A DNA stretch of 16,721 nt from Chrysochromulina tobinii. Its lineage: Eukaryota > Haptophyta > Prymnesiales > Chrysochromulinaceae. The position numbers were made by a program, and so were the translations under genes. The number at the start of each line of letters is the position of its first letter. The stretch's first letter is position 1. The stretch spans positions 1-16,721 of the forward strand of contig JWZX01002101.1 in the NCBI GenBank assembly GCA_001275005.1, written 5' to 3'. Positions 7,556 through 15,008 of the stretch are shown piece by piece. The notes below the pieces were generated by a model. That model ran no database searches, was not told the origin of the DNA, and saw only the letters and a program-made list of their open reading frames with translations.

Positions 7556-7578
7556 TTCACAGCCAATGTTTATAATTC
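7556..7578 (-). promoter_or_regulatory. 23-bp dispersed element with TATAAA, copy 2
   Basis: Identical to 3251-3273. On the minus strand it presents TATAAA upstream of gene 3 (about 200 bp from its ATG), the same orientation as copy 1 has to the Rieske gene. It also ends 11 bp before the RCC1 ATG at 7590 and contains another in-frame ATG at 7566. Confidence 0.45.
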
Positions 7579-7589
7579 ACAAGAGGGGA

Positions 7590-8945
7590 ATGACCGACGC
7601 CTCTCTCCTTTGCATATTCAGCTGGGGCGGCGGCGACCTCGCACGCGGCTGGCGAGGCCGAAGTGGTGGCTCGGGGCCCGCGCAGCTCATTCCAGGCACC
7701 CGGGCGCGGCGTGTCGCAGCTAGTCGCAACTCGCTTGCCCTTGCGGGCGACGGGCAAGTGCTCACTTGGGGCTTCAACGACTCACGCGGTGGGGGTGATG
7801 CGTGGTACGTGCGCGGTGGCCACAGCATCTCCATACCCGACAGTGGTCAGCTTGGACGATCTTCAGATGGCAGCGGCCGCCGTAGACGCGACGCATCAAC
7901 GCCGGGGCCGGTTGCTGGTGCGCTTGCGGCCGAGGGAGCGCTTTCGATCGCCTCTGGGCGGTACCATGCGCTCGCCATCGGAGCGCGCTCGCGAGCCGTG
8001 TACAGCTGGGGCCTGAATGATATGGGGCAGCTCGGGCGCACGGCGTGGGCCGGCCGCGCTGCCGATCGCGTCTGCTCGTCGGGGAGCCACTGCCGTGACG
8101 GCATGCCGCGCCTCGTGTCCCTCGCCCCTAGGACGATGCCGGCTCCAGCGGCAGTCGCCGTGGCTTCGGGCCGTTACTTCAGTGTGGCCGTCACGTCTGA
8201 CGGCCGAGCATGGGCATGGGGCCGCTGCCGGTGCGGCCGCGCCCGCACTGTCGAAGCGGTGGCCACCGACGACGCCGCCCACACTGCTGCTGCTGCTGGT
8301 CCTTCCGTCGACGAGATCGCAACGAGCGTGCCGTACGTGATCCAGGGTGGCGGCCTCGACGGGGAGAAGGTGGTGCAGGTGGCCGCTGGGTACGCGCACA
8401 TGCTGCTCCTCACGACCTCGGGCGCGCTCTATGCATGCGAGTCGGGCGACGATGGCTATGGCGGAAGGCTGAGCATCGCGCCTCCGCCCGACAGCTTCGG
8501 GCAACTCGGGCCCGGGGTCGGCAGCGCCTATGTGCCGCGTCGCGTGCCTGCGGCGGATCTGGGCGCAGCGCCGCCGCTGCAGATCGCCGCCGGCCGCTGC
8601 GCGAGCTTCGTGGTCGATGCGCTCGGGGCTGTCTATGCGTGGGGCTGTGCGCAGGGTACGGGTCACCCGCCGCCTGACCGGCACCATCCGACAAGGTTCG
8701 AGCCGCTAGGAAGGCGCACCGTAAGCGCCATCGCTGCCGGAGAATACCACGCGCTCGCGGTGGCCGACGGAGAGGTGCTCGTGTGGGGGGCGGGGGCGAG
8801 CACCGCCACACCGACCACCGTGCGAGGCGTACCGCGCGGCGCAACAGATGTGGCCGCGGGCTACCAGCATAGTCTGGCGCTGGCACCGTGCGACGGCGGC
8901 GGTGGGCCGGCCGGCGCCGCCCGCGCCGCCCACATTGGCTTATAA
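7590..8945 (+). CDS. RCC1-repeat seven-blade beta-propeller protein
   Basis: From ATG 7590 the protein is 451 aa. Seven RCC1-type cores are visible: VAASRNSLALAGDGQVLTWG (42-61), IASGRYHALAI then VYSWGLNDMGQLG (120-149), VASGRYFSVAV (191-201), VAAGYAHMLLLTTSGALYAC (264-283), IAAGRCASFVV then VYAWG (332-352), IAAGEYHALAVADGEVLVWG (381-400) and VAAGYQHSLAL (421-431). The seventh lacks its last strand, and the N-terminus supplies CIFSWGGGD (8-16), the usual closure of an RCC1 propeller. This supports a start at 7590 (or in-frame ATG 7566). Family members act as Ran exchange factors, UV-B receptors or scaffolds; nothing here identifies the partner. The open frame runs upstream without an ATG as far as 7209, over gene 3. 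The stop is 60 bp from the end of convergent gene 5. Confidence 0.85.
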   Translation: MTDASLLCIFSWGGGDLARGWRGRSGGSGPAQLIPGTRARRVAASRNSLALAGDGQVLTWGFNDSRGGGDAWYVRGGHSISIPDSGQLGRSSDGSGRRRRDASTPGPVAGALAAEGALSIASGRYHALAIGARSRAVYSWGLNDMGQLGRTAWAGRAADRVCSSGSHCRDGMPRLVSLAPRTMPAPAAVAVASGRYFSVAVTSDGRAWAWGRCRCGRARTVEAVATDDAAHTAAAAGPSVDEIATSVPYVIQGGGLDGEKVVQVAAGYAHMLLLTTSGALYACESGDDGYGGRLSIAPPPDSFGQLGPGVGSAYVPRRVPAADLGAAPPLQIAAGRCASFVVDALGAVYAWGCAQGTGHPPPDRHHPTRFEPLGRRTVSAIAAGEYHALAVADGEVLVWGAGASTATPTTVRGVPRGATDVAAGYQHSLALAPCDGGGGPAGAARAAHIGL

Positions 8946-9005
8946 GTCGGGGACCCTCGCTGTCTCTCCGGGATACTTTAGTTGTGAGCTCCAATCACTT
9001 TTTTT

Positions 9006-11705
9006 CTAGCGGTACAAGCTACTTTCTGGATGCAGCTGTAGATAGTCGCAGACATGGCGCTGATACCTCGCGAGACGGCTCCCCGCGGGAGCGGCCGCGT
9101 GGCCATGGTTGGTGCCTGGACGGATCCTTTCGGCGGCTGAACCGAAAGGACTCTCCTGCGAGGACTGTCGCACGTACCATTCGAAGCTCGAGTCCACTTG
9201 GGAGCTCGGCAGTGACGGCAGTCCAAAAGAGACGCCGGGTTGGTGCGGCGCGGTTTGCCGATAGGCAGGGGTACTATGCCAGGGGGAGGGGGGGACGAGT
9301 ACCCTGGCAGTGTACCCTGGAACAGCGGCACCCTGATGCGGGGGACGCGGGGAGCTCCGCGACTCGCACTCGGCACCGACAAGCCGCCGGCGCGGCGTCA
9401 TCCCGCGGGCGCTCGGCATGGCGCTTGGCAAGTGGGCACTTTCCATACGAACTAGCGGGGCAGTCACGCCAATCCACCCCCCGGGCCGACCGACGCGCGC
9501 CCCCTTGCGAAGATGCCACGTGTGGTTCTTGTTGTCGTACGCCATGGCCGTGGCCGACGGTGACGAGCACTCCGTTCTTGGCAAGGTTCTGCTCGCCTGG
9601 AGCTTGGGTGCTCGGAGGGCTGTGGGGATATGAATCTGTAGACGCTCTCGAGCGGGCACAGCGCCGTGATGAGCGCAGAGGGCTGTGGGAATCTCTCGTG
9701 AGGGAGCGCCGTCATGAGCGCAGAGGGCTGTGGGAATCTCTCGTGAGGGAGGCGGTGAGCGCGGGCTGAACGACGCGCCGTCACGAGCGCCGAGACGGGG
9801 CGGAGCGCCATCGCGAGCGCCTTCGCGCGTCTGCACCCGCGCACTCGCCATGGCGCTCGCCTGGCCGCACTGCTGATGAGCATACATGTACCCCAAGGTA
9901 ACCAGCGCAGACACGCGCCAGTCCTCTGGAACATCGCTGATGCCCATGCCACCAGTGAAGCCCTTGCCGCATCCGCTGCCGATGCCGATGCCGATGCCGA
10001 CCGCGTGGCCACCACCATGGTCTTGTAGCGCACTATCTTCGCCAGATTTCCTCAGAGATTGCTCATGGTACCTTCGAACATTCGCTCGCTCGGACGCGTA
10101 GGCTCGCCGCTCGAGGTCCACTCGAGCTGCGGGGGGTCTCCTCGGCGCCGGGCTGGTCTGCACGGCCGTTCCACCGAGGTAGAGCACGAGCCTCTCGGCC
10201 GACAGATTCGCCAAGGCGGCCTGGTCGGCCCTGCTCAGATCATCGAACTGCGCGCGAAGGTGCTGGTCGAGCATCTCCCGCGCCGCGATCACGTCCTTAG
10301 GCACACCCTTGTCAGAGAGGCCCTCTCGAAGGAACTTGAGCTGCTTCTCCTCAGAGAGATGGGCCACGGCTACTTGATCCTTTTCAGAGAGCTCATCAAA
10401 CGCTTCCTGCAGCCGAGGCGGCAGCCCCTTGCGCAAAGCCCAGTACTGCATCTGTCCTTGCTTGCCGTCTTCACCTCTCCTCACCTGCTCGATGTCCTTG
10501 GGGCCCAAGCCGCGGTCGTACGCGTCGCCCCGTGTCCTTCCCGCCTCCGCACGATCGCTCCTATTCAAGACCGCTTGCTGGCCATCGATGCCGCTCCCCC
10601 ACTGCCGCCACATCTCTGACTCATCAATCTCATCAGACTCATCAGACTCATTAATCCGCTGGACGAAGTTCGCCGTGCGCACCCCCCCCCCACGAGTCCG
10701 TGCCTGAATGCTCGTCACCGCCTGCTTCTTCTCGCTCAACTTGTGCGTCGCCTGCCTCTTGCGGGTCGACGTTTGGATCGTCACTGCAGCGCGCCGCTGC
10801 TTGTGCTCGCCGCTGCGTCGCGCCCGCTCCTGTTGGCTCGGAAGATTTGCACCCAGAATTGCTCCCTCTCGTGACTGGTGCAGCCCTCCTTTTGCGCCCC
10901 TCACCATATTTGTGTGAGGGCCGCCACTCCTTACGCCACTCCCAGCGTCGTCCTCTGCCGCGTCTGCGGCCGCATCGCTGAAGAAGCTGCCAGCGCCGTC
11001 GAAGCAGCAGCCGTGCAGCCGACGCAAGACGTCGACATACTCTGCGGTCTCGGTTGTGGTGGTCCACATGTCGACGAGCTCGAACAGACTGTCGTTGAAC
11101 TGGGAATGCCTGAGGTGGCCCATGCCGTTCGACTCCTCCTCCCATGCCTCCTCGACGAGGTGTGCCAGCGCCGCTTCGTCCCAACCCTCTGACTCCGCCT
11201 CAAGGAGGCCTTTAGAGACGCGGATGTAGATCGTCACGTAAACCGCCTTTGACATCACCGTCGCGTGCGGCGATCCGAACTGAGATTCCAATGCCATGGC
11301 CGAGGCCCACCAGATGCTGAGATACCTGTACACCTCCTTGTTCGTCCGATTCTTGTAGCGGGCCTCGAGCGCTTCAATCGAATACATGGACTTGTCGCCT
11401 TGCTCCCACTTGCGCAACTTCTCGAGCGCCTCCACGCTGTCCACAGTAAGGATCGCGATGTCGGACAGACGAGACAGGCGATGCATCTGGATGCGCTTCA
11501 GGATCACCCGCGCCGCTCGAACTGGCGCCAGCGAGATTGGATTCATGGGATGGATGACCACGTCTGTTTGCTCAGGAGGCGCACACGCGCGCCAAAAATC
11601 AGTTGGTGGCGGCGGATGTTTTGGTTTTCCGTTTCCGTTTTGTCCATTGACATGCATGGCTGGTCGGTACCTTGCATGTCGATTCAACTGACCCTTTCTC
11701 AACAT
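9006..11705 (-). CDS. IQ-motif protein with conserved helical domain and internal LS-repeats
   Basis: An 899-aa open frame. Residues about 120-235 form a helical domain (IWWASAMALESQFG, SKAVYVTIYIRVSKGLL, FNDSLFELVDMW) of a type seen in protist IQ-motif proteins. Two IQ-like segments follow (AAVTIQTSTRKRQ at 306-318 and AVTSIQARTR at 329-338), possible calmodulin sites. Then come two related segments of about 30 residues, 432-462 (LQEAFDELSEKDQVAVAHLS) and 483-512 (LRAQFDDLSRADQAALANLS). After about 560 the sequence is Gly-, Arg-, Ser- and Pro-rich, with a GIGIGIG run and a 15-residue repeat, so it may be disordered or partly wrong (unrecognised intron or frame). M17 at 11657 is an alternative start. 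A 10-base C run at 10682-10691 lies in the coding sequence. The gene 6 stop is 73 bp upstream on the same strand. Confidence 0.65.
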   Translation of the reverse strand: MLRKGQLNRHARYRPAMHVNGQNGNGKPKHPPPPTDFWRACAPPEQTDVVIHPMNPISLAPVRAARVILKRIQMHRLSRLSDIAILTVDSVEALEKLRKWEQGDKSMYSIEALEARYKNRTNKEVYRYLSIWWASAMALESQFGSPHATVMSKAVYVTIYIRVSKGLLEAESEGWDEAALAHLVEEAWEEESNGMGHLRHSQFNDSLFELVDMWTTTTETAEYVDVLRRLHGCCFDGAGSFFSDAAADAAEDDAGSGVRSGGPHTNMVRGAKGGLHQSREGAILGANLPSQQERARRSGEHKQRRAAVTIQTSTRKRQATHKLSEKKQAVTSIQARTRGGGVRTANFVQRINESDESDEIDESEMWRQWGSGIDGQQAVLNRSDRAEAGRTRGDAYDRGLGPKDIEQVRRGEDGKQGQMQYWALRKGLPPRLQEAFDELSEKDQVAVAHLSEEKQLKFLREGLSDKGVPKDVIAAREMLDQHLRAQFDDLSRADQAALANLSAERLVLYLGGTAVQTSPAPRRPPAARVDLERRAYASERANVRRYHEQSLRKSGEDSALQDHGGGHAVGIGIGIGSGCGKGFTGGMGISDVPEDWRVSALVTLGYMYAHQQCGQASAMASARVQTREGARDGAPPRLGARDGASFSPRSPPPSREIPTALCAHDGAPSREIPTALCAHHGAVPARERLQIHIPTALRAPKLQASRTLPRTECSSPSATAMAYDNKNHTWHLRKGARVGRPGGWIGVTAPLVRMESAHLPSAMPSARGMTPRRRLVGAECESRSSPRPPHQGAAVPGYTARVLVPPSPWHSTPAYRQTAPHQPGVSFGLPSLPSSQVDSSFEWYVRQSSQESPFGSAAERIRPGTNHGHAAAPAGSRLARYQRHVCDYLQLHPESSLYR
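9661..9750. repeat. 45-bp tandem repeat, two copies, in gene 5
   Basis: Units 9661-9705 and 9706-9750 differ at one base. More diverged pieces flank them on both sides (about 9616-9660 and 9776-9825). The period is a multiple of three, giving 15-residue repeats containing SREIPTALCAH in the minus-strand protein. Confidence 0.95.
9976..10000. repeat. 6-bp microsatellite (GATGCC)n in gene 5
   Basis: About four units. On the minus strand it encodes the GIGIGIG run near residue 570-576. Confidence 0.85.
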
Positions 11706-11712
11706 GCATGTT
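11701..11712. promoter_or_regulatory. Palindrome AACATGCATGTT at the start of gene 5
   Basis: A 12-bp perfect palindrome overlapping the first ATG of gene 5. A second CATGCATG is at 11651-11658, overlapping the alternative start M17. The same core forms the inverted repeat at 5079-5109. If the palindrome is a promoter element, M17 is the better start. Confidence 0.4.
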
Positions 11713-11778
11713 TTTGCGATATCCTGCTAGCGTATGGGGGGACGCGGCTGGAGCTAAGATTTTCATACAGCCCCATAA

Positions 11779-13248
11779 TCATACCGTAGCCCCAGGTCGC
11801 TGGCGTAGAGCCTCAGCGTAATGCTTGGCCTGTCCGATAGAGGCACGGCGCAAGCGCCCGGCCTGGGCCTGCATGTCTGCCAGTAGAGCTGCCGCCTTCT
11901 GCTCGGCTGCCGCAAGCACGGCCGCAGCCTCAGCTCGGGCGGTTCTGACAGTCTCCTCAGCTTCGGCCATCCGTTTCGCTAATGCTGCCTCCGATCTCTG
12001 CGCCTCCGCGACCGCCTGCGCCTGCGCAGCCAACGTGGCCTTGGCTTCCTCCACCTCGGCCTGAGCCCGAGCCTTCACCTGCTGTGCCAGCTGCACTGTC
12101 AGCGCCGCCTCGGCCTCAGCCGCCCGTGCCTCAGCCACCGCCCTCGCAGCCCGCGCCGCCGCCTCGGCCGCCTCGGCCTCCGCGTGCTCGCGCTGCTCAG
12201 TGGCCTCGTCGTCGAGCACTCGCAACTCCTCGAGCAGAATCGATCGTGCCACGTTGTTGTGGCCGGCCGCCAGCTCGGCCGCACGCTTACGTCGCTGCAC
12301 CTCGCTCGTCTCGGCGAGCTTGAGCCTCACTTCCAACTCCTCGTCGGCCGCTGCCAGCAGCGCCGCAACCGTCGCCTCGGCTGCCGCCAGCAGTCGCGCG
12401 CGCTCCGCCTCCGCTGACTGCAACAGCGCCGCCGCCTCCGCGTTCGCAGACCGCAGCAGTGCTGCCGCCGCCTCCTCCACCCCGTCGCCCACCGTCGCTG
12501 CCACGCCGCAACTGCCAACTGGAGTCCGCGTCTGCGCCTGCAGCTCGTCAAGCGCCCGCAGCTTCTCCTCGCATTTCAGCTTGATGGCGGCCTCCATGGT
12601 AAAGCGCCCGTCCAGCGTAGGTCCGTGCCTGAGCAACTGCATGTAGCGGGTGCGCGCCTCTGCCCAATCCCCCGCCTTGAGATGCATGTTGGCGGCCGAG
12701 AGCAGGTGGCTTGCAAGCTCCTTGGCCACTGCCACGCCCACGCCCTCCTCGGCCGCCGTGGCGTGCGCCTGAGCATAAGACTTGGCGTAGGCTTCGTCGA
12801 AGAGACGCGCGGCCGTGGCCGCCTCGCCTCGCCTGTTCGCCTCGTGCCCCTCGGCAGCGAGCGCTGCCGCGAGCGTTCGGGCTGACGGGGCGTCCCAGCA
12901 TGCGAGCGCTCTGCTCAGTCGAGAGGCAGAGGGCGGCGCAGCGCAGGGCGCAGCCTCATCGGGGGTCGGCGGCGTCGGCGGCAGTGGCGGCGGGGTGGCG
13001 CCTTCAGGCGTCGCATCCGTCATCGCATCCGCGGGAGTCTCGAGGCGCGGAGCTGTGAAGAATCGCGCGGATGGCTCGCCTGAGCCCCGTGAGCCGCTCG
13101 CCTCAAGGGCATCGTAGCGCACAATCGCCATGAGGAGTGCTTCGTGCAACCCCAGGCACCGATCAAAGTGCTCCCGCTCAGGACTGTCGGCTGCCCACGT
13201 CGCGCAGTACACCGCGTTCAGCTCGATGGATGATAAGAGCGGCGGCAT
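11779..13248 (-). CDS. TPR-like and Ala/Glu-rich coiled-coil protein
   Basis: The open frame runs from a TGA near 13430 to TGA at 11779, but the first in-frame ATG is at 13248 (MPPLLSSIELNAVYCATW; 489 aa). Residues about 125-208 contain helical pairs like TPR units (GHEANRRGEAATAARLFDEA and MHLKAGDWAEARTRYMQLL). From about 257 to the end the protein is a long coiled coil rich in Ala, Glu, Gln and Arg. The gene probably starts further upstream: an exon at 13871-13420 joins in frame through a GT-AG intron (13419-13268), which gives about 646 aa. A scaffold or cytoskeletal role would fit, but the function is unknown. Composition is strongly Ala-biased, so database matches will be noisy. Confidence 0.65.
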   Translation of the reverse strand: MPPLLSSIELNAVYCATWAADSPEREHFDRCLGLHEALLMAIVRYDALEASGSRGSGEPSARFFTAPRLETPADAMTDATPEGATPPPLPPTPPTPDEAAPCAAPPSASRLSRALACWDAPSARTLAAALAAEGHEANRRGEAATAARLFDEAYAKSYAQAHATAAEEGVGVAVAKELASHLLSAANMHLKAGDWAEARTRYMQLLRHGPTLDGRFTMEAAIKLKCEEKLRALDELQAQTRTPVGSCGVAATVGDGVEEAAAALLRSANAEAAALLQSAEAERARLLAAAEATVAALLAAADEELEVRLKLAETSEVQRRKRAAELAAGHNNVARSILLEELRVLDDEATEQREHAEAEAAEAAARAARAVAEARAAEAEAALTVQLAQQVKARAQAEVEEAKATLAAQAQAVAEAQRSEAALAKRMAEAEETVRTARAEAAAVLAAAEQKAAALLADMQAQAGRLRRASIGQAKHYAEALRQRPGATV

Positions 13249-13419
13249 GGCCGCGCGCAGTGAGGGGCTGCCGAGACGAGAATCAATCGAGCATCCGGGA
13301 AAGTCGACCCTTGATTGCAGGAGGCTCACGGGCTCACGCGACTCACTCTCACATTCACATGAGGAGGCCAGGCAACAAGGGGCGCTCGGGTCAGGTTGGT
13401 CAGGACCGCGGTCACGCAC

Positions 13420-13871
13420 TATGTTTCAGCCAGGAGCCCAGCATTCTTCTCAGGGTCCGAGTCCATGAGGGCATTGAAGAGCTTCACGGCTCTCCACACA
13501 TCCGTAACGTTGGGGCAAAGCATGCTGCTTGCCGAGGGTACATGTAAAGATGGTCTTGACGGCAGGTGCGCTGAAGTGGCGGTAGTGTAAGGAACCGGAG
13601 GCTGGCTCTGGAGAAACCAGGTTCCATTCTTGCCTCGCACCCACTGCGCCTTTGGAGCCGGCGGCCTCGACGGCAGGCAGACGCTCGTGTCCGAACGACC
13701 TGGAATGGGGAAGCTGTCGTGCTGACCGCTCAGAGGGAACAAGGAGAGGCGGTGCTGTAGGGCATGGTACAGGATTTTGGTCGTCGACAAGATCGGAGTG
13801 CCAAAGGTCTCGTCCACAGCCGGAGAGCCTCCAAAGCCGGCATTGACGACTCGCGACTGCTTGACACCCAT
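13420..13871 (-). CDS. Probable upstream exon of the TPR/coiled-coil gene
   Basis: An open frame of about 150 codons from ATG 13871 (MGVKQSRVVNAGFGGSPAVD). It ends in LFNALMDSDPEKNAGLLAET just before a TAG. The sequence ACATA|GTGCGTGACC offers a donor at 13419, and CTCGGCAG|CCCCTCAC an acceptor ending at 13268. Splicing gives AETYPSLRAAMPP in frame (phase 2). The intron contains CTGAC words and GATTGATT. The frame is also open upstream to a TAG that looks like an acceptor (TTTAATCCTAG, about 13936), so there may be yet another exon. Confidence 0.45.
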
Positions 13872-14402
13872 CACACGACGAGAGGAATCCACGAATCCAG
13901 AAAGGACGCAATCGAACAGGCCGTCGGCACGAAACTAGGATTAAAGGAGGCAGAAGCATGCAAGTACATGTAATGGCCTGAGCAAACATCTCGTCTTCCC
14001 ACAGGCCCGCGGATGCAAGAGTGCTCCCTCAGCCATGGTAAGTGTCAGAAGTGTCTTGCTTCCGTTTCCTCTTCCGTGTGGTGGTTCCAATTACCTACCG
14101 TGTAAGGTTCCAAATTTCTGTGTCACTTTACTACGCTATATGAATAAGGCCACGTGTTTAGATGGGTGATTGCAACTGTCGTGTCGTTGACGAGGGCAGT
14201 TAGGCATGTTGTATAACCCGATCTGGGAAGGCGGACGATGCCTCCGCTCGCGGGCGGACGCGGGAGGCGGGCGGCGACGCGCTCTCCCGAGCCGTGACCC
14301 GACACCCGTGTCGGTCTTCGTCTTCGCTTTGTCTTACAGTGGAGGCAGTCCAGTCTGAGTCCAGTTCGGTTGGACGGACTACGACTAAATAATTAAGGGA
14401 CA
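13872..14402. other. Intergenic stretch between genes 6 and 7
   Basis: No gene seen apart from a possible 5' extension of gene 6 to about 13935. From 14100 to 14402 the base composition is mixed, with a GC-rich patch near 14230-14310. Open frames here are short and lack motifs. Confidence 0.5.
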
Positions 14403-14837
14403 CTATTTCGGGAAGGCCCATGAGCCAGGGAAGCCAGCCTTGGATGAGACGGATTTGCAACCGCCCGACTCCTTGAAGTTGGTCCACAGCTGGAAGTGTG
14501 GCTGCGCCTTGTGCTCGGCGACAGCAGCCGCGCTCTCATAGACCTCGTAGAAGTAGAAGCGCGTATCGGAATCGGTCGAACGGAGCACTTCGAAGCGCAA
14601 ACACCCTGGCTCTGCGCGAGAGCCTACAGCGTCCGCCTCCGCCACCTTCAGGAATTCGTCCATGCGGGACGGCTCAACGTTCACCTCGACAATTATCCCG
14701 ATCATATCAGCCGACATGGATGGCGCACCGCCGCGAAAACGCAACGCAGGTCGCGTAAAAATTGGTGCGCCGTTCAACAGCATCGCCGTTGTTTGTACCG
14801 AGCCGGCGAGCAGCATGGTCAGCATGTGGAGATTCAT
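14403..14837 (-). CDS. ABM-domain (antibiotic biosynthesis monooxygenase fold) protein, plastid-type presequence
   Basis: From ATG 14837 the protein is 144 aa; the frame also opens at ATG 14918. I prefer 14837 because MNLHMLTMLLAGSVQTTA reads as a signal peptide. It is followed by a basic, Phe-containing segment (FTRPALRFRGGAPSMSAD), the usual bipartite presequence for a complex plastid. The mature part, about 45-135, is an ABM/YgiN-like ferredoxin-fold domain: IGIIVEVNVEPSRMDEFL, GCLRFEVLRS, RFYFYEVYESAAAVAEHK and QPHFQLW. The family includes small cofactor-free monooxygenases and proteins of unknown role, usually dimers of about 100 residues. The substrate cannot be told. It diverges from gene 8, with 171 bp between start codons. 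Confidence 0.85.
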   Translation of the reverse strand: MNLHMLTMLLAGSVQTTAMLLNGAPIFTRPALRFRGGAPSMSADMIGIIVEVNVEPSRMDEFLKVAEADAVGSRAEPGCLRFEVLRSTDSDTRFYFYEVYESAAAVAEHKAQPHFQLWTNFKESGGCKSVSSKAGFPGSWAFPK

Positions 14838-15008
14838 CAAAAAGTATAGTTCAGCGTGCCCTATACGACGCGTCAAGGAAAGCGAAAGTGCGGGGCGGGT
14901 TCGAACCCAAAGGCCCATTCGATCTCAGAGTATCTCAAAGTCTGTCATTAGACTTTCTCAAAAGCTTCTCCGCATCTCCCCGCGTTCGCCGCTCCCGGTT
15001 TTGCCGTG
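14838..15008. promoter_or_regulatory. Divergent promoter region of genes 7 and 8
   Basis: The short gap between two divergent start codons must hold both 5' ends. The palindrome GGGTTCGAACCC lies near 14898-14909. No clear TATA box is seen. Confidence 0.4.

Noticed and set aside
7209-7589. Long N-terminal extension of the RCC1 protein
   Set aside because: The frame starts at TTG, overlaps gene 3 on the other strand and has no motif. The RCC1 fold closes with the segment beginning just after ATG 7590.
11825-12911. Long plus-strand Ala/Arg/Ser-rich open frames
   Set aside because: They are shadows of the Ala/Glu-rich coiled-coil coding sequence on the minus strand, caused by high GC.
13249-13419. 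Start of the coiled-coil gene at 13419
   Set aside because: The first codon there is GTG, not expected as a start in a nuclear gene, and the segment is better explained as an intron.
14840-14990. Possible tRNA because of GGGTTCGAACCC (T-loop-like)
   Set aside because: On neither strand do the seven bases after the T-arm pair with a stretch at the right distance upstream, and no D or anticodon arm is visible. The sequence is simply palindromic.
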